A stretch of 64,000 nt of DNA, taken from Kordia periserrulae (GTDB lineage Bacteria; Bacteroidota; Bacteroidia; Flavobacteriales; Flavobacteriaceae). A program made the position numbers and the translations under genes. Positions within the stretch are counted from its first letter, which is position 1; the number at the start of each line of letters is the position of its first letter. Under the pieces are notes generated by a model that had not been told where the DNA came from, ran no database searches, and was given only the letters and a program-made list of their open reading frames with translations. Positions 1 to 8,907 of the stretch are shown one piece after another. The stretch covers positions 1 to 64,000 of the forward strand of contig NZ_QBKT01000009.1 in assembly GCF_003054265.1 (NCBI RefSeq), in the 5' to 3' direction.

Positions 1-1203
1 ACCTATCATCCAACGGTAGCAGAAGCTTTAGCAGGCACAGGAGCGTTAGTAAACGGTTTTGAAAACATGACCGACCCACAAACGGTCTTTATCCGTGTGG
101 AGAACACCGCTACAGGCTGTGTCAACACCAACAACATTGCAAGTTTAGAGCTCAGTGTAGAACCAATACCAACGGCAACTGCGCCAGCAACCTATGAACT
201 GTGTGCCACGGACGCATCAGACCCAAACACAGCGGTGTTTGACCTTACTAGTTTAGATGCAGAAATCATCGCAGGACAGTTAAACATGGCAGTATCCTAC
301 TATGAAACCGCCATGGATGCAGATAGTGATATCAATGCCATTGCCAATGCGACAACGTATGTAAACACGTCCAATCCACAGACGCTTTATGCACGCGTTC
401 GACAAACCATTACAGGCTGTTTATCCGACCCAGTACTAGTAACATTACAAGTGAACGCACTACCAGTATTTACCCTACCAGCAGACGATATTTTGTGTGT
501 AGATGCCGATACAGGAACCACTACTGACGGACCGATGATTGGCGTAGACTTAGGTGCAGGCTACAGCTATAGCTGGACCACACCAAATGGTACAGCAAAC
601 TCGCCAACGGTAGCAGTAACTACCGCAGGAACTTACACGCTGACCATTACAGACAACAACTTTACCACCAGTTGTATTTATAGCGATAGTGTGACGTATC
701 AGGCGTCTTCTGCACCATCGGTATTAGACATACAAATCACTACACCAGCTTTTGCAAGCAGTCACAATGTGATAGCGACAGCCTCAGGCGGTTCTGGCGT
801 GTATGAATACCAATTGGATGATGGAGATTGGCAAGAAACAGGAGAGTTTTTAGACCTAGCACCAGGCGAGCATACCATCACCGTGAGAGATACCAACGGC
901 TGTGGAGAGCTTATCAGAGGCTTTGAACTGATAGATTACATGAAATTCTTTACACCAAACGGCGATGAGTATCATCCAACGTGGAACATCATCGGACTAC
1001 GCAATCAGCCAGGCGCGAAGATTTACATCTTTGACCGATATGGAAAACTACTCAAACAAATCAGTCCAGCAGGACCAGGTTGGGATGGAACTTACAACGG
1101 TTCGCCAATGCCATCACAGGATTACTGGTTTAGAGTAGAATACGTAGACCCATTCGATGGAACACCGAAAGAATTTATCAATCATTTTACGTTGAAGAGA
1201 TAA
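1..1203 (+). CDS. T9SS-exported adhesin-like protein, C-terminal part (5' end outside window)
   Basis: The reading frame is open from base 1, so the gene starts upstream; the first internal ATG is at 67 but there is no reason to prefer it. The visible part has repeated Ig/PKD-like segments (phrases such as TVFIRVENTATGC and TLYARVRQTITGC recur, with paired Cys). It ends in a gliding-motility type-B sorting domain over the last ~85 residues: FFTPNGDEYHPTWNI, IYIFDRYGKLL, GWDGTYNG, DYWFRVEY. In Bacteroidota such domains target large secreted proteins to the type IX system and the cell surface. The protein is therefore probably a large surface or secreted adhesin. Ligand unknown. A strong hairpin terminator follows. 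Confidence 0.88.
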   Translation, partial: TYHPTVAEALAGTGALVNGFENMTDPQTVFIRVENTATGCVNTNNIASLELSVEPIPTATAPATYELCATDASDPNTAVFDLTSLDAEIIAGQLNMAVSYYETAMDADSDINAIANATTYVNTSNPQTLYARVRQTITGCLSDPVLVTLQVNALPVFTLPADDILCVDADTGTTTDGPMIGVDLGAGYSYSWTTPNGTANSPTVAVTTAGTYTLTITDNNFTTSCIYSDSVTYQASSAPSVLDIQITTPAFASSHNVIATASGGSGVYEYQLDDGDWQETGEFLDLAPGEHTITVRDTNGCGELIRGFELIDYMKFFTPNGDEYHPTWNIIGLRNQPGAKIYIFDRYGKLLKQISPAGPGWDGTYNGSPMPSQDYWFRVEYVDPFDGTPKEFINHFTLKR

Positions 1204-1234
1204 TTTACACCAAAAAAAATATACACCATACACC

Positions 1235-1266
1235 AAAAACCGAAGAATTAATCTTCGGTTTTTTTG
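1235..1266 (+). terminator. Intrinsic terminator of the T9SS protein gene
   Basis: The inverted repeat AACCGAAGA / TCTTCGGTT with a TTAA loop is followed by a run of T. The rest of the 332-bp gap to the next gene (1267-1480) is AT-rich and shows no ORF or other structure I can support. Confidence 0.85.
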
Positions 1267-1480
1267 TTTTAGTTTTGACGAAATTAATCAAAAGTATTAG
1301 ATAAATTAGTGAGAATAGTAGGCTTTAATGATGCTCTGTAGATTAAAATTTCTAAAATTTAAGCTGAAATCGTATCAGATAATTGTTATTACTTAAAACA
1401 AAAGAAGAGAGTAGAAGGGAAGTGGAGGAATACGTTTTTTATCCTTCAAAAGGGTAGAAAACTAAAGAAAATAGTCTAAA

Positions 1481-1512
1481 AATAAAAAGACCTCATCATT
1501 ACAATGAGGTCT
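1481..1512 (-). terminator. Intrinsic terminator of the FadL-like gene
   Basis: AGACCTCAT (1488-1496) pairs with ATGAGGTCT (1504-1512). On the minus strand the stem is followed by a T run (plus-strand A run at 1483-1488). It lies just past the stop of the minus-strand gene at 1536. Confidence 0.8.
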
Positions 1513-1535
1513 CAAAATGTGTTATTTGTGTGATG

Positions 1536-3056
1536 TTATAATTTGAACGTTAACGAGAATGTTACGTTTGAATTTACGTTATTGATATTAGCACGGTCTA
1601 CCAAACCAGCTTGGAAAAGTTGTGGATTGTTAGCTTGCTCGCTTCTATCATAAGCCAAATCAAATGACATGCTTCCAAAATTGTATCCGATACCAAGAGA
1701 ATAGCCTTCTAAGTCACCGATAGTTGCACCATTTTGGTATGGACTTTCTTCAAAGCGATAACCGCCACGCAAGCTTAAACGGTCAATTCTGTATTCGCCT
1801 CCAATTCGATACGAAGAAGCTGCTTGTAGTTGAGTTTCTATATTGTTGTTCGTGATAGCAAAATCATCAGTTGGACGCAATTTGGCATTTGAATAATCTT
1901 TTAAAGAGTAATCAAAACTAATCAAACCTTTCTTTCCGAAAATATACGCAAAACTTCCTGTTAAGCTTCCTGGAATCACAATTCTGTGTTCTCTATAAGC
2001 ATTGACTACATTTGGAAAAATATCTCTTCGCAGAATTTCATTTGGATCATTCGGATTACGAAAATCGGTACTTAATCCTTGAATTAATTCGTCATTCAGA
2101 CTATACCAAGTTGGCGATTGATACGAACCTCCCAAACGAACATTGTCTAATTTTAAAATAGCTCCTACTTGAAAAGAAATTCCAACTCCATAGGTGTATA
2201 ACTCATTAGAAAATTCAGCATATTGCAATCCTGACGCAGCATTTACAGGTGTTTCAACCAAAACTCTTCGTTCACGATAGTCAACATCATGCGAATTCAC
2301 GTTTAATCCTAAATGTAAGTTGTCTTTGTACTGAGAAGCTAAATTGAAGGTGTATTTTCTGTTGAATCCAGAAGTCTGTACGATATAATCATGAATGGCT
2401 CCATTAGAATAATCTGCATTTGAAAAGTACGATGTGTTCGCATCATCGTCCACATCAGGATTAATCACAAAACCTTCATATCCTAAAAAACCTTGCTGAG
2501 CATCAAAACCAAAGTTTTCTCCTAAAAATAAATAGGTGTCTGTATCAGTTTCATCAGGGAATTGCGCAATATTTCCTAAGGCTTGTCCGTTAGCATAAAA
2601 TAAAAAATAGTCGGCAATTCCTCGAGTTGGATTTGTTCCTGTTGCAAAATAATTATTGTAATAGTTGTCATTATTCTGAACATTGATTCCAAATGAAATT
2701 TTTTTCCAATCACTATCCCCCATATTGTTAAAAACAAATACAATTCCTGCTTGATTTAAATCAAACTCAGATTCGTTTCTATTGGCTGCTGTACCGAAAT
2801 AAGAGACATCATTATCATTATTATAATTACTAAGTGAAAGCGTGACTTCGCTGGTACTAAAAATTGCTGAACCTGCAGGATTGATTGAAAATGCAGAGAA
2901 ATCTCCTCCAAGAGCACCGAACGCTCCACTCATGGCTCTAAAACGTGCAGTTCCATTCAAATTTTCAGTAGAATAACGAACAACATCGTTTATATTTTGG
3001 GCGTAACTTATGGACATAGAGAGCATGACCATGAATAGTATGAATACTTTTTTCAT
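1536..3056 (-). CDS. OmpP1/FadL-like outer-membrane beta-barrel protein
   Basis: 506 aa with a clear Sec signal peptide (MKKVFILFMVMLSMSISYAQ). After it come RAMSGAFGALGGDFSAFSINPAG, typical of the plug region of OmpP1/FadL/TodX-type porins, and then alternating amphipathic strands ending in a C-terminal aromatic strand (FSLTFKL). The family forms outer-membrane channels for hydrophobic compounds. In Flavobacteriia such proteins are often labelled haemin receptor, but nothing here fixes a substrate. The downstream lipoprotein gene at 3107-4105 is on the same strand and transcribed first, so both may share a transcript. Confidence 0.8.
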   Translation of the reverse strand: MKKVFILFMVMLSMSISYAQNINDVVRYSTENLNGTARFRAMSGAFGALGGDFSAFSINPAGSAIFSTSEVTLSLSNYNNDNDVSYFGTAANRNESEFDLNQAGIVFVFNNMGDSDWKKISFGINVQNNDNYYNNYFATGTNPTRGIADYFLFYANGQALGNIAQFPDETDTDTYLFLGENFGFDAQQGFLGYEGFVINPDVDDDANTSYFSNADYSNGAIHDYIVQTSGFNRKYTFNLASQYKDNLHLGLNVNSHDVDYRERRVLVETPVNAASGLQYAEFSNELYTYGVGISFQVGAILKLDNVRLGGSYQSPTWYSLNDELIQGLSTDFRNPNDPNEILRRDIFPNVVNAYREHRIVIPGSLTGSFAYIFGKKGLISFDYSLKDYSNAKLRPTDDFAITNNNIETQLQAASSYRIGGEYRIDRLSLRGGYRFEESPYQNGATIGDLEGYSLGIGYNFGSMSFDLAYDRSEQANNPQLFQAGLVDRANINNVNSNVTFSLTFKL

Positions 3057-3106
3057 AATGTATTTAGTATAGTATTATTTTTAGGGATGTTTTATATTTC
3101 AAGAAT

Positions 3107-4105
3107 TTAGCGTCTTCCTCCTCGTCTTCCGCCACCACGTGAACCACCACTTGATCTCATTCCGCCACCACCAGACGATCGCATTGAGCCTCCAGATGAA
3201 CTTCTTGACCGCGTATTGATACTAGGTCTATTATTACTACGTGTGGAACGTGTTGACCTTGTAGCTCTAGTTGATCTTGTGGAACGTGTAGATTGTGTAG
3301 CTCTTGTTGAGCGTGTATTTGAGTTTCTAGTAGCTCTTGTATTTCGTGAATTTCTTGTGTTTGCATTTACTCTTCGTGAAGAACGATTGGTCGAGTAACG
3401 ATTTCCATTTCTATTGGTAGTTCTTGAATAATAATTAGCTCGTCTACTTGCCAAAGCTCTGCTAGCATAGCCTCTTCGTCCAACATTATAAGCATAATTT
3501 CTGTAAGGAGAGCGCCAAGCATTCCAGCCCCATCCCCAGTTATTCCAACCTGGACCCCAGCCATTCCAGCCCCAATTGTTCCAGCCTATAGGACACCAAG
3601 CATTCCAGCCCCATCCCCAGTTATTCCAGCCAAGACCCCAACCCCAACGGTTCCAGCCCCAGTTGTTCCAACCCCAGCCCCAATTATTCCAGCCCCATCC
3701 CCAGTTGCCCCAACCGATTTGAGGACCACCATATACATTAATGGTGATGTCATCTGCTGTTTCGCCCCAAGGAGAGTAGCTTTCACTGTAGCCGATTGCG
3801 TCAACATTCGTTTCAGTTTGAGGTTCTGTATTGTTACTAGTGTAGGATTCAACATCCGTGAAAATGTCACCATAACGGTCTTCTGCTTCGAATGATTTTT
3901 GTTCGAAATAGTTTTGATATGCATTGCTTGAGGGATTGACATCTTGAACAACTTCTACAGTTTCTCTTCTCGGTTCTTCAGTGCCATATATTCCATCATC
4001 GTACGTAGCTTGTTGGTATGTGCCACATGATGTTAGTGTCAAAAAAGTGATAGCCATTAAATGCATGGCTTTAATATTATTTTTGAAATAGTATATTACT
4101 TGCAT
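3107..4105 (-). CDS. Trp/Gly/Asn-repeat lipoprotein with basic Ser/Arg-rich tail
   Basis: 332 aa. The N terminus has a hydrophobic segment ending in a lipobox (FLTLTSC), so it is probably a lipoprotein. The called start gives a long n-region (MQVIYYFKNNIKAM); an internal Met at residue 14 is an alternative start. Residues ~130-200 are a near-tandem repeat of WGW/NNWGWGW units (about ten copies), followed by a region very rich in Arg, Ser, Thr and Asn, and a Gly/Ser/Arg C terminus (SSGGSRGGGRRGGRR). The DNA is correspondingly repetitive (C-rich on the plus strand, 3508-3716), which produces spurious open frames in other phases. No family recognised; a surface or cell-wall-associated role is an inference from composition. 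Confidence 0.7.
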   Translation of the reverse strand: MQVIYYFKNNIKAMHLMAITFLTLTSCGTYQQATYDDGIYGTEEPRRETVEVVQDVNPSSNAYQNYFEQKSFEAEDRYGDIFTDVESYTSNNTEPQTETNVDAIGYSESYSPWGETADDITINVYGGPQIGWGNWGWGWNNWGWGWNNWGWNRWGWGLGWNNWGWGWNAWCPIGWNNWGWNGWGPGWNNWGWGWNAWRSPYRNYAYNVGRRGYASRALASRRANYYSRTTNRNGNRYSTNRSSRRVNANTRNSRNTRATRNSNTRSTRATQSTRSTRSTRATRSTRSTRSNNRPSINTRSRSSSGGSMRSSGGGGMRSSGGSRGGGRRGGRR

Positions 4106-4206
4106 ATCTCCTAAAAATTAATTGTTGAACAATACAAAAATAGTTAGTTTTGTCGAAACTATTTTTTATTTAACATAGTCACAATATTTGTGCCAAACTA
4201 CTAAGG

Positions 4207-5685
4207 ATGAGCAAGAAATTAACAAAGAGATCTGATGATTATTCAAAATGGTATAATGAGTTGGTCGTAAAGGCTGATTTGGCTGAAAATTCGGCAGTTA
4301 GAGGTTGTATGGTTATCAAACCTTACGGATATGCTATTTGGGAAAAAATGCAAGCTCAATTGGATAAAATGTTTAAAGAAACGGGACATGAAAATGCCTA
4401 TTTTCCATTATTTGTACCAAAAAGTCTCTTTGAAGCTGAAGAAAAAAATGCTGAAGGCTTTGCAAAAGAGTGCGCTGTAGTAACACACTATCGCTTGCAA
4501 GCGGATCCAGATAAAAAAGGAAAACTACGTGTTGATCCTGAAGCAAAATTGGAAGAAGAGTTGGTGGTGCGTCCAACAAGTGAAGCCATCATCTGGAATA
4601 CCTATAAAAATTGGATTCAATCCTATAGAGATTTGCCAATCTTAATCAATCAATGGGCAAATGTGGTTCGTTGGGAAATGCGTACGCGTTTGTTTTTAAG
4701 AACGGCTGAATTTTTATGGCAAGAAGGACATACAGCACACGCAACGAAAGAAGAAGCAATTGCAGAATCTTTACAAATGCAAAGAGTCTATGCAGAATTT
4801 GCTGAAGATTTTATGGCAATGCCTGTAGTAAAAGGCGCTAAGACTGAAAGTGAACGTTTTGCAGGCGCTTTAGATACATACACTATTGAAGCCTTAATGC
4901 AAGACGGAAAAGCTTTGCAAGCTGGAACATCACACTTTTTAGGTCAAAATTTTGCAGAAGCTTTTGATGTAAAATATGTGACGAAAGAAGGAAAGCAAGA
5001 ATTGGTATGGGCAACTTCTTGGGGTGTTTCTACGCGATTGATGGGTGGACTCATCATGACGCATAGCGATGATGCAGGATTGGTATTACCTCCAAAATTA
5101 GCGCCAATTCAGGTGGTTTTTGTTCCTATTTATAAAAATGAGGAGCAATTTGACGCCATTGCTGAAAAAGTAGCAGAAATTTCGACTGAGTTGAAAAATA
5201 AAGGTGTTTCTATCAAGTTTGATAAGCGCGATACCTTGCGTCCAGGCGCAAAATTTGCCGAATGGGAATTAAAAGGAGTTCCGTTGCGTATTGCGATGGG
5301 AGCACGCGATTTGGAGAACGGAACAGTAGAAATTGCCCGTAGAGATACATTTGAAAAACAATCTGTAGCACAAGAAGCGGTTGTGGATACTGTTTTACAT
5401 CTTTTAGAAACAATTCAAGAGGATTTATTTGCAAACGCAAAAAGTTTTAGAGACGAACATACAACTGTAGTAGACACATTTGAAGAATTCAAAGATGTCA
5501 TTGAAAACAAAGGCGGATTTGTTGCTGCACATTGGGATGGTACTGCTGAAACCGAAAATAAAATAAAGGAACTCACCAAAGCAACTATCAGATGTATTCC
5601 ATTAGATGCTTTGGAAGAAGAAGGAAAATGTGTATATTCGGGTCAGAAATCAACTAAAAGAGTCTTATTTGCGAAGGCATATTAA
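4207..5685 (+). CDS. proS: Prolyl-tRNA synthetase (type 3, short form)
   Basis: 492 aa. It charges tRNA-Pro with proline in the cytosol. The class II catalytic core is present: the start [29 protein letters not shown], motif 2-like [26 protein letters not shown], and [18 protein letters not shown]. The anticodon-binding domain ([10 protein letters not shown]) and a zinc-binding-like C-terminal domain follow, ending in a C-terminal Tyr as in archaeal/eukaryal-like ProS. There is no INS editing insert, so it belongs to the short ProS class typical of Bacteroidota. The start at 4207 matches the usual N terminus. Confidence 0.96.
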   Translation: MSKKLTKRSDDYSKWYNELVVKADLAENSAVRGCMVIKPYGYAIWEKMQAQLDKMFKETGHENAYFPLFVPKSLFEAEEKNAEGFAKECAVVTHYRLQADPDKKGKLRVDPEAKLEEELVVRPTSEAIIWNTYKNWIQSYRDLPILINQWANVVRWEMRTRLFLRTAEFLWQEGHTAHATKEEAIAESLQMQRVYAEFAEDFMAMPVVKGAKTESERFAGALDTYTIEALMQDGKALQAGTSHFLGQNFAEAFDVKYVTKEGKQELVWATSWGVSTRLMGGLIMTHSDDAGLVLPPKLAPIQVVFVPIYKNEEQFDAIAEKVAEISTELKNKGVSIKFDKRDTLRPGAKFAEWELKGVPLRIAMGARDLENGTVEIARRDTFEKQSVAQEAVVDTVLHLLETIQEDLFANAKSFRDEHTTVVDTFEEFKDVIENKGGFVAAHWDGTAETENKIKELTKATIRCIPLDALEEEGKCVYSGQKSTKRVLFAKAY

Positions 5686-5712
5686 AAAAAGTAAAAAAAA
5701 TTTTTAAAAATA

Positions 5713-5743
5713 GTTGGAGCATATAAAAATAGTTGTATTTTTG
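5713..5743 (+). promoter_or_regulatory. Promoter of tRNA-Glu copy 1
   Basis: GTTG at 5713-5716, then 19 nt, then TATTTTTG at 5736-5743. This fits the Bacteroidota housekeeping promoter (TTG at -33, N19, TAnnTTTG at -7). The tRNA begins about 20 nt further on. Confidence 0.75.
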
Positions 5744-5763
5744 CATCCGCTAACAGAAATAAT

Positions 5764-5835
5764 GGCCCGTTCGTCTAGGGGTTAGGACGCCAGGTTTTCA
5801 TCCTGGTAACAGGGGTTCGAATCCCCTACGGGCTA
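5764..5835 (+). tRNA. tRNA-Glu (anticodon TTC), copy 1
   Basis: A full cloverleaf can be drawn. Acceptor GGCCCGT pairs with ACGGGCT (G1-U72 wobble). The anticodon stem is CCAGG/CCTGG around loop TTTTCAT (anticodon TTC). The T arm is AGGGG-TTCGAAT-CCCCT. CCA is not encoded. The sequence is identical to the copy at 5908. Confidence 0.95.
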
Positions 5836-5856
5836 CTAATTTTTTCTGAAAGTTTA

Positions 5857-5887
5857 TTTGCAAGTTTAAAATTATCAATTAAATTTG
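5857..5887 (+). promoter_or_regulatory. Promoter of tRNA-Glu copy 2
   Basis: TTTG at 5857-5860, 19 nt, TAAATTTG at 5880-5887. It is an exact match to the Bacteroidota sigma-A consensus, so the second tRNA has its own promoter. Confidence 0.8.
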
Positions 5888-5907
5888 CACCCTCATTGAA
5901 AAATGAT

Positions 5908-5979
5908 GGCCCGTTCGTCTAGGGGTTAGGACGCCAGGTTTTCATCCTGGTAACAGGGGTTCGAATCCCCTACGGGCTA
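5908..5979 (+). tRNA. tRNA-Glu (anticodon TTC), copy 2
   Basis: The 72-nt tRNA is identical to the copy at 5764-5835, but the flanks differ, so it is a true gene duplication. rpsT starts 38 nt downstream and may be read through from this promoter. Confidence 0.95.
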
Positions 5980-6017
5980 CGAAACACTAAGGTTTATAAA
6001 GATAATTAGGAGAAAAG

Positions 6018-6269
6018 ATGGCAAACCATAAGTCAGCATTAAAAAGAATTAGAAGTAACGAGGCAAAGCGTCTAAGAAATAGATATCAGCACAAAACGAC
6101 TCGTAATGCGATTAAGAAATTAAAATCAATTACAGACAAGAAAGAAGCTGAAGCTTTATTATCTAATGTAACTTCTATGATTGATAAATTAGCAAAACGC
6201 AATATTATCCACGATAATAAAGCAGCTAACTTAAAATCAAAATTGACAAAGCACGTAAGCGCACTTTAA
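6018..6269 (+). CDS. rpsT: 30S ribosomal protein S20
   Basis: 83 aa, highly basic and helical: [21 protein letters not shown] at the N terminus and [17 protein letters not shown] near the end, both typical of S20, which binds 16S rRNA. The purine-rich AGGAG of aattaggagaaaag lies at a good ribosome-binding distance from the ATG. The gene is monocistronic apart from possible read-through from the tRNA-Glu gene. Confidence 0.96.
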   Translation: MANHKSALKRIRSNEAKRLRNRYQHKTTRNAIKKLKSITDKKEAEALLSNVTSMIDKLAKRNIIHDNKAANLKSKLTKHVSAL

Positions 6270-6294
6270 TAGGTAGTGATTACTTAAAATATAG

Positions 6295-6322
6295 AAACTC
6301 CAATCTAATTGGAGTTTTTTTT
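6295..6322 (+). terminator. Intrinsic terminator of rpsT
   Basis: AAACTCCAAT (6295-6304) and ATTGGAGTTT (6308-6317) form a 10-bp stem with a 3-nt loop, followed by T8. Confidence 0.88.
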
Positions 6323-6360
6323 ATGTCTACACTTTTCTGAAATAGAATAAGTGAGTACAA

Positions 6361-6394
6361 AAAAAGCTGCTCAATCGTATTGAGCAGCTTTTTG
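6361..6394 (-). terminator. Terminator of rho, bidirectional in form
   Basis: GCTGCTCAAT / ATTGAGCAGC stem with a CGT loop, A run on the left and T run on the right, so it can act in both directions. It lies between the convergent rpsT and rho genes, just past the rho stop. Confidence 0.85.
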
Positions 6395-6420
6395 GATTTA
6401 TAAAGGATATATTCTTCTTA

Positions 6421-8100
6421 TTATCCGTTCATGGATAGTAAAAATTCTTCGTTGTTTCTAGTTTGTTTGATACGTTGATTGATAAATTCCATTGCTTCTA
6501 CAGGGTTCATATCTGCTAAATATTTACGCATTACCCACATACGCTGTATGGTGCTGTCATCTAACAATAAATCGTCTCTACGTGTACTTGAAGATGTAAG
6601 GTCAATCGCAGGGAAAATTCGTCTGTTGGAAATTTTACGATCCAACTGCAATTCCATGTTTCCTGTTCCTTTAAATTCTTCAAAAATTACCTCATCCATT
6701 TTAGAGCCAGTTTCTGTCAATGCAGTCGCGATGATTGACAACGAACCACCACCTTCAATATTTCGGGCAGCTCCAAAGAAACGTTTTGGTTTGTGAAGCG
6801 CATTCGCATCCACACCACCACTTAATATTTTACCAGAAGCAGGTTGTACCGTGTTATATGCTCTTGCTAATCTCGTAATTGAATCTAATAAAACAACCAC
6901 ATCGTGTCCGCATTCTACCAAACGCTTGGCTTTTTCCAAAACGATGTTTGCTACTTTTACGTGGTCAGAAGCTTCTTTATCAAAGGTAGAAGCAATTACC
7001 TCTCCTTTTACATTACGTTGCATGTCGGTAACCTCTTCAGGGCGTTCATCAATCAATAAAATAATTTGATATACTTCTGGGTGATTTGCCGCAATAGCAT
7101 TCGCAACATCTTTTAAAAGCATCGTTTTACCAGTTTTTGGTTGCGACACTATCATTCCTCTTTGTCCTTTCCCGATAGGAGAAAACAAATCCATAATACG
7201 CGTAGAAATCGTGCTTTGACGTTCTGCGATATTGAATTTTTCATTTGGGAATAATGGTGTCAAATGCTCAAATGCCACTCGATCACGCACTACTTGTGGG
7301 TCCAATCCGTTAATCTTGCTTACTTTGATTAATGGGAAATACTTTTCACCTTCTTTCGGCGGACGCACAATTCCTAAAACGGTATCTCCAGTTTTCAATC
7401 CAAACAAACGAATTTGCGATTGCGATACATAAATATCGTCTGGAGATGATAAATAATTATAGTCAGATGATCTTAAAAATCCGTAACCATCTTGCATAAT
7501 ATCTAACACACCTTCGCTTTCAATAATACCGTCAAACTCAAAATCAGGTTCGCGGTAGCGATTGCGCTGGTCTTTGTTTCCGTTATTTTTGTTAGAATGC
7601 TCTTTCTTATTGTTGTGTTTATTATTTTGCTGTGAATGCTCTTTCTTGTTATTCTGTTTATTGTGTTGCTGCTTGTTATTATTGTTGTCGGCAGCATCGT
7701 TTCCAGATTTTTTAGAATCGTCATTTTTCGCTTGAGGAGCTGTGTTTTTTTGATTCTTATCTGTATTGCGATTGTTCGATTTATGTTGTTTAGAAGCCTG
7801 CTGTTGTGTATTAGAAGTATCTGAAGAAGTCGTCTTTTTTTGTGGAGAAGTTGTCGATTGGTTCTCCTTTCGTTGATTCGGTTCACGTTTAATACGCTTT
7901 CGTTTGGACGCAGATTCTTCTGTTTTTTGCTCAGTATTTGTAATAGGAGCAACAGATTCAGGATTGCTAGCTTGCAAATCTAAAATCTTGTAAATTAAAT
8001 CTAATTTCTTTAAAGTTCTATACTTTGGAACGGCTAAAGCCTTGGCTATCTCTTGTAATTCAGGGAGTTTTTTACTTTTTAATTCTGAAATTTCTAACAT
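6421..8100 (-). CDS. rho: Transcription termination factor Rho with a long low-complexity insert
   Basis: 559 aa. Rho is the hexameric RNA helicase that ends transcription. An N-terminal Rho_N SAP-like domain (1-45) is followed by an Asn/Gln/Lys/Ser-rich disordered segment (~50-183). The cold-shock-type RNA-binding domain spans ~186-250 ([15 protein letters not shown]). The RecA-like ATPase follows, with Walker A PKTGKT at 321-326 and Walker B VVVLLDS at about 401-407. The insert makes it longer than E. coli Rho (419 aa). Such inserts are known in Bacteroidota, and in Bacteroides thetaiotaomicron the Rho disordered region supports phase separation; whether this one does is inference. Confidence 0.96.
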   Translation of the reverse strand: MLEISELKSKKLPELQEIAKALAVPKYRTLKKLDLIYKILDLQASNPESVAPITNTEQKTEESASKRKRIKREPNQRKENQSTTSPQKKTTSSDTSNTQQQASKQHKSNNRNTDKNQKNTAPQAKNDDSKKSGNDAADNNNNKQQHNKQNNKKEHSQQNNKHNNKKEHSNKNNGNKDQRNRYREPDFEFDGIIESEGVLDIMQDGYGFLRSSDYNYLSSPDDIYVSQSQIRLFGLKTGDTVLGIVRPPKEGEKYFPLIKVSKINGLDPQVVRDRVAFEHLTPLFPNEKFNIAERQSTISTRIMDLFSPIGKGQRGMIVSQPKTGKTMLLKDVANAIAANHPEVYQIILLIDERPEEVTDMQRNVKGEVIASTFDKEASDHVKVANIVLEKAKRLVECGHDVVVLLDSITRLARAYNTVQPASGKILSGGVDANALHKPKRFFGAARNIEGGGSLSIIATALTETGSKMDEVIFEEFKGTGNMELQLDRKISNRRIFPAIDLTSSSTRRDDLLLDDSTIQRMWVMRKYLADMNPVEAMEFINQRIKQTRNNEEFLLSMNG

Positions 8101-8254
8101 GTATTGGCTTGTAATGGATTGTTTTTTTGAAAAAATGAGTGATGTAACTCGTAAGAAGTGAATAAACCTATTAGTAATAACAGGTCATGAAATATCTATG
8201 CAATAATACAAATTTATTTTAATAAACAAAATAGTATTTTATGAAAAGAACTAT

Positions 8255-8262
8255 TATTTTTG
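8255..8262 (+). promoter_or_regulatory. -7 box upstream of the DUF4293 gene
   Basis: TATTTTTG matches TAnnTTTG and ends 17 nt before the ATG at 8280. No clear TTTG box is seen at the expected -33 position. Confidence 0.5.
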
Positions 8263-8279
8263 TCATCCAATTTTAAGAT

Positions 8280-8693
8280 ATGATTCAAAGAATACAAACT
8301 TTATACATGTTATTAGTCGCGGCTGTTGCTGGCGGTTTATCATTTGTATTCAATTTATATGCTTTTGAAGACGGAACAGAAATCTATGCAAAAGACGATG
8401 TAGTGTACTTAGGTTTGTTTATGGGTTCGGCTGTATTGGCATTTATCACTATCTTTTTATACAAAAACAGAAAATTACAATTTGTGTTGAATCGTTTCAA
8501 CATCTTATTTCACCTTATTTTATTAGGGATATTTGTATATCGAATGCTAAATTTATCTGGAGAGATTGATACAATCTCTGAGAAAGGTATTGGGGTTGTT
8601 CTTCCTCTTATTTCTATCGTTTTATTAGTGCTCGCAAACCGAGCAATTAAAAAGGATGAAGACCTTGTAAAATCTGTAGATCGATTGCGATAA
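8280..8693 (+). CDS. DUF4293-type integral membrane protein
   Basis: 137 aa with four predicted membrane helices (residues ~7-28, 43-60, 70-88, 103-122), starting MIQRIQTLYMLLVAAVAGGL. This matches the DUF4293 family, which in Flavobacteriia is usually encoded divergently next to rho, as here. Molecular function unknown. Confidence 0.8.
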   Translation: MIQRIQTLYMLLVAAVAGGLSFVFNLYAFEDGTEIYAKDDVVYLGLFMGSAVLAFITIFLYKNRKLQFVLNRFNILFHLILLGIFVYRMLNLSGEIDTISEKGIGVVLPLISIVLLVLANRAIKKDEDLVKSVDRLR

Positions 8694-8721
8694 ACCTAAC
8701 ATCTTAGTAATCTTAGTGCGT

Positions 8722-8757
8722 AAAACTCCAAAGTATCAAAGCTTTGGAGTTTTTTTA
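8722..8757 (+). terminator. Intrinsic terminator of the DUF4293 gene
   Basis: AAAACTCCAAAG (8722-8733) pairs with CTTTGGAGTTTT (8742-8753), followed by more T. Confidence 0.85.
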
Positions 8758-8907
8758 TTGAAATTGTAGTGGTGTAAATTTTTCTTAGGAATCTCAAAAG
8801 CTACCAAGTGAAAATACGCGTATCTAAAAATCGACAATAATACGTTGAAAAATCTGCATGTGTGATTGTAAGTTTACAGTATTAATCAACCTTATAAAAT
8901 TGTAATT

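Noticed and set aside
3157-3951. Several minus-strand and one plus-strand open frames within the Trp/Gly-rich lipoprotein gene
   Set aside because: They are by-products of the repetitive C-rich DNA in other phases; compositions (poly Glu-Gln-Leu, Gly-Ala-Thr) are not protein-like and the lipoprotein frame has a signal peptide.
4136-4166. Inverted repeat AAAAATAGTT/AACTATTTTT between divergent genes
   Set aside because: AT-rich, and located between two start regions rather than after a gene; too weak to call a terminator or operator.
7503-7952. 149-aa frame inside the low-complexity part of rho
   Set aside because: It is a shadow of the Asn/Lys-rich repeat region of rho in another phase; no start context or homology.
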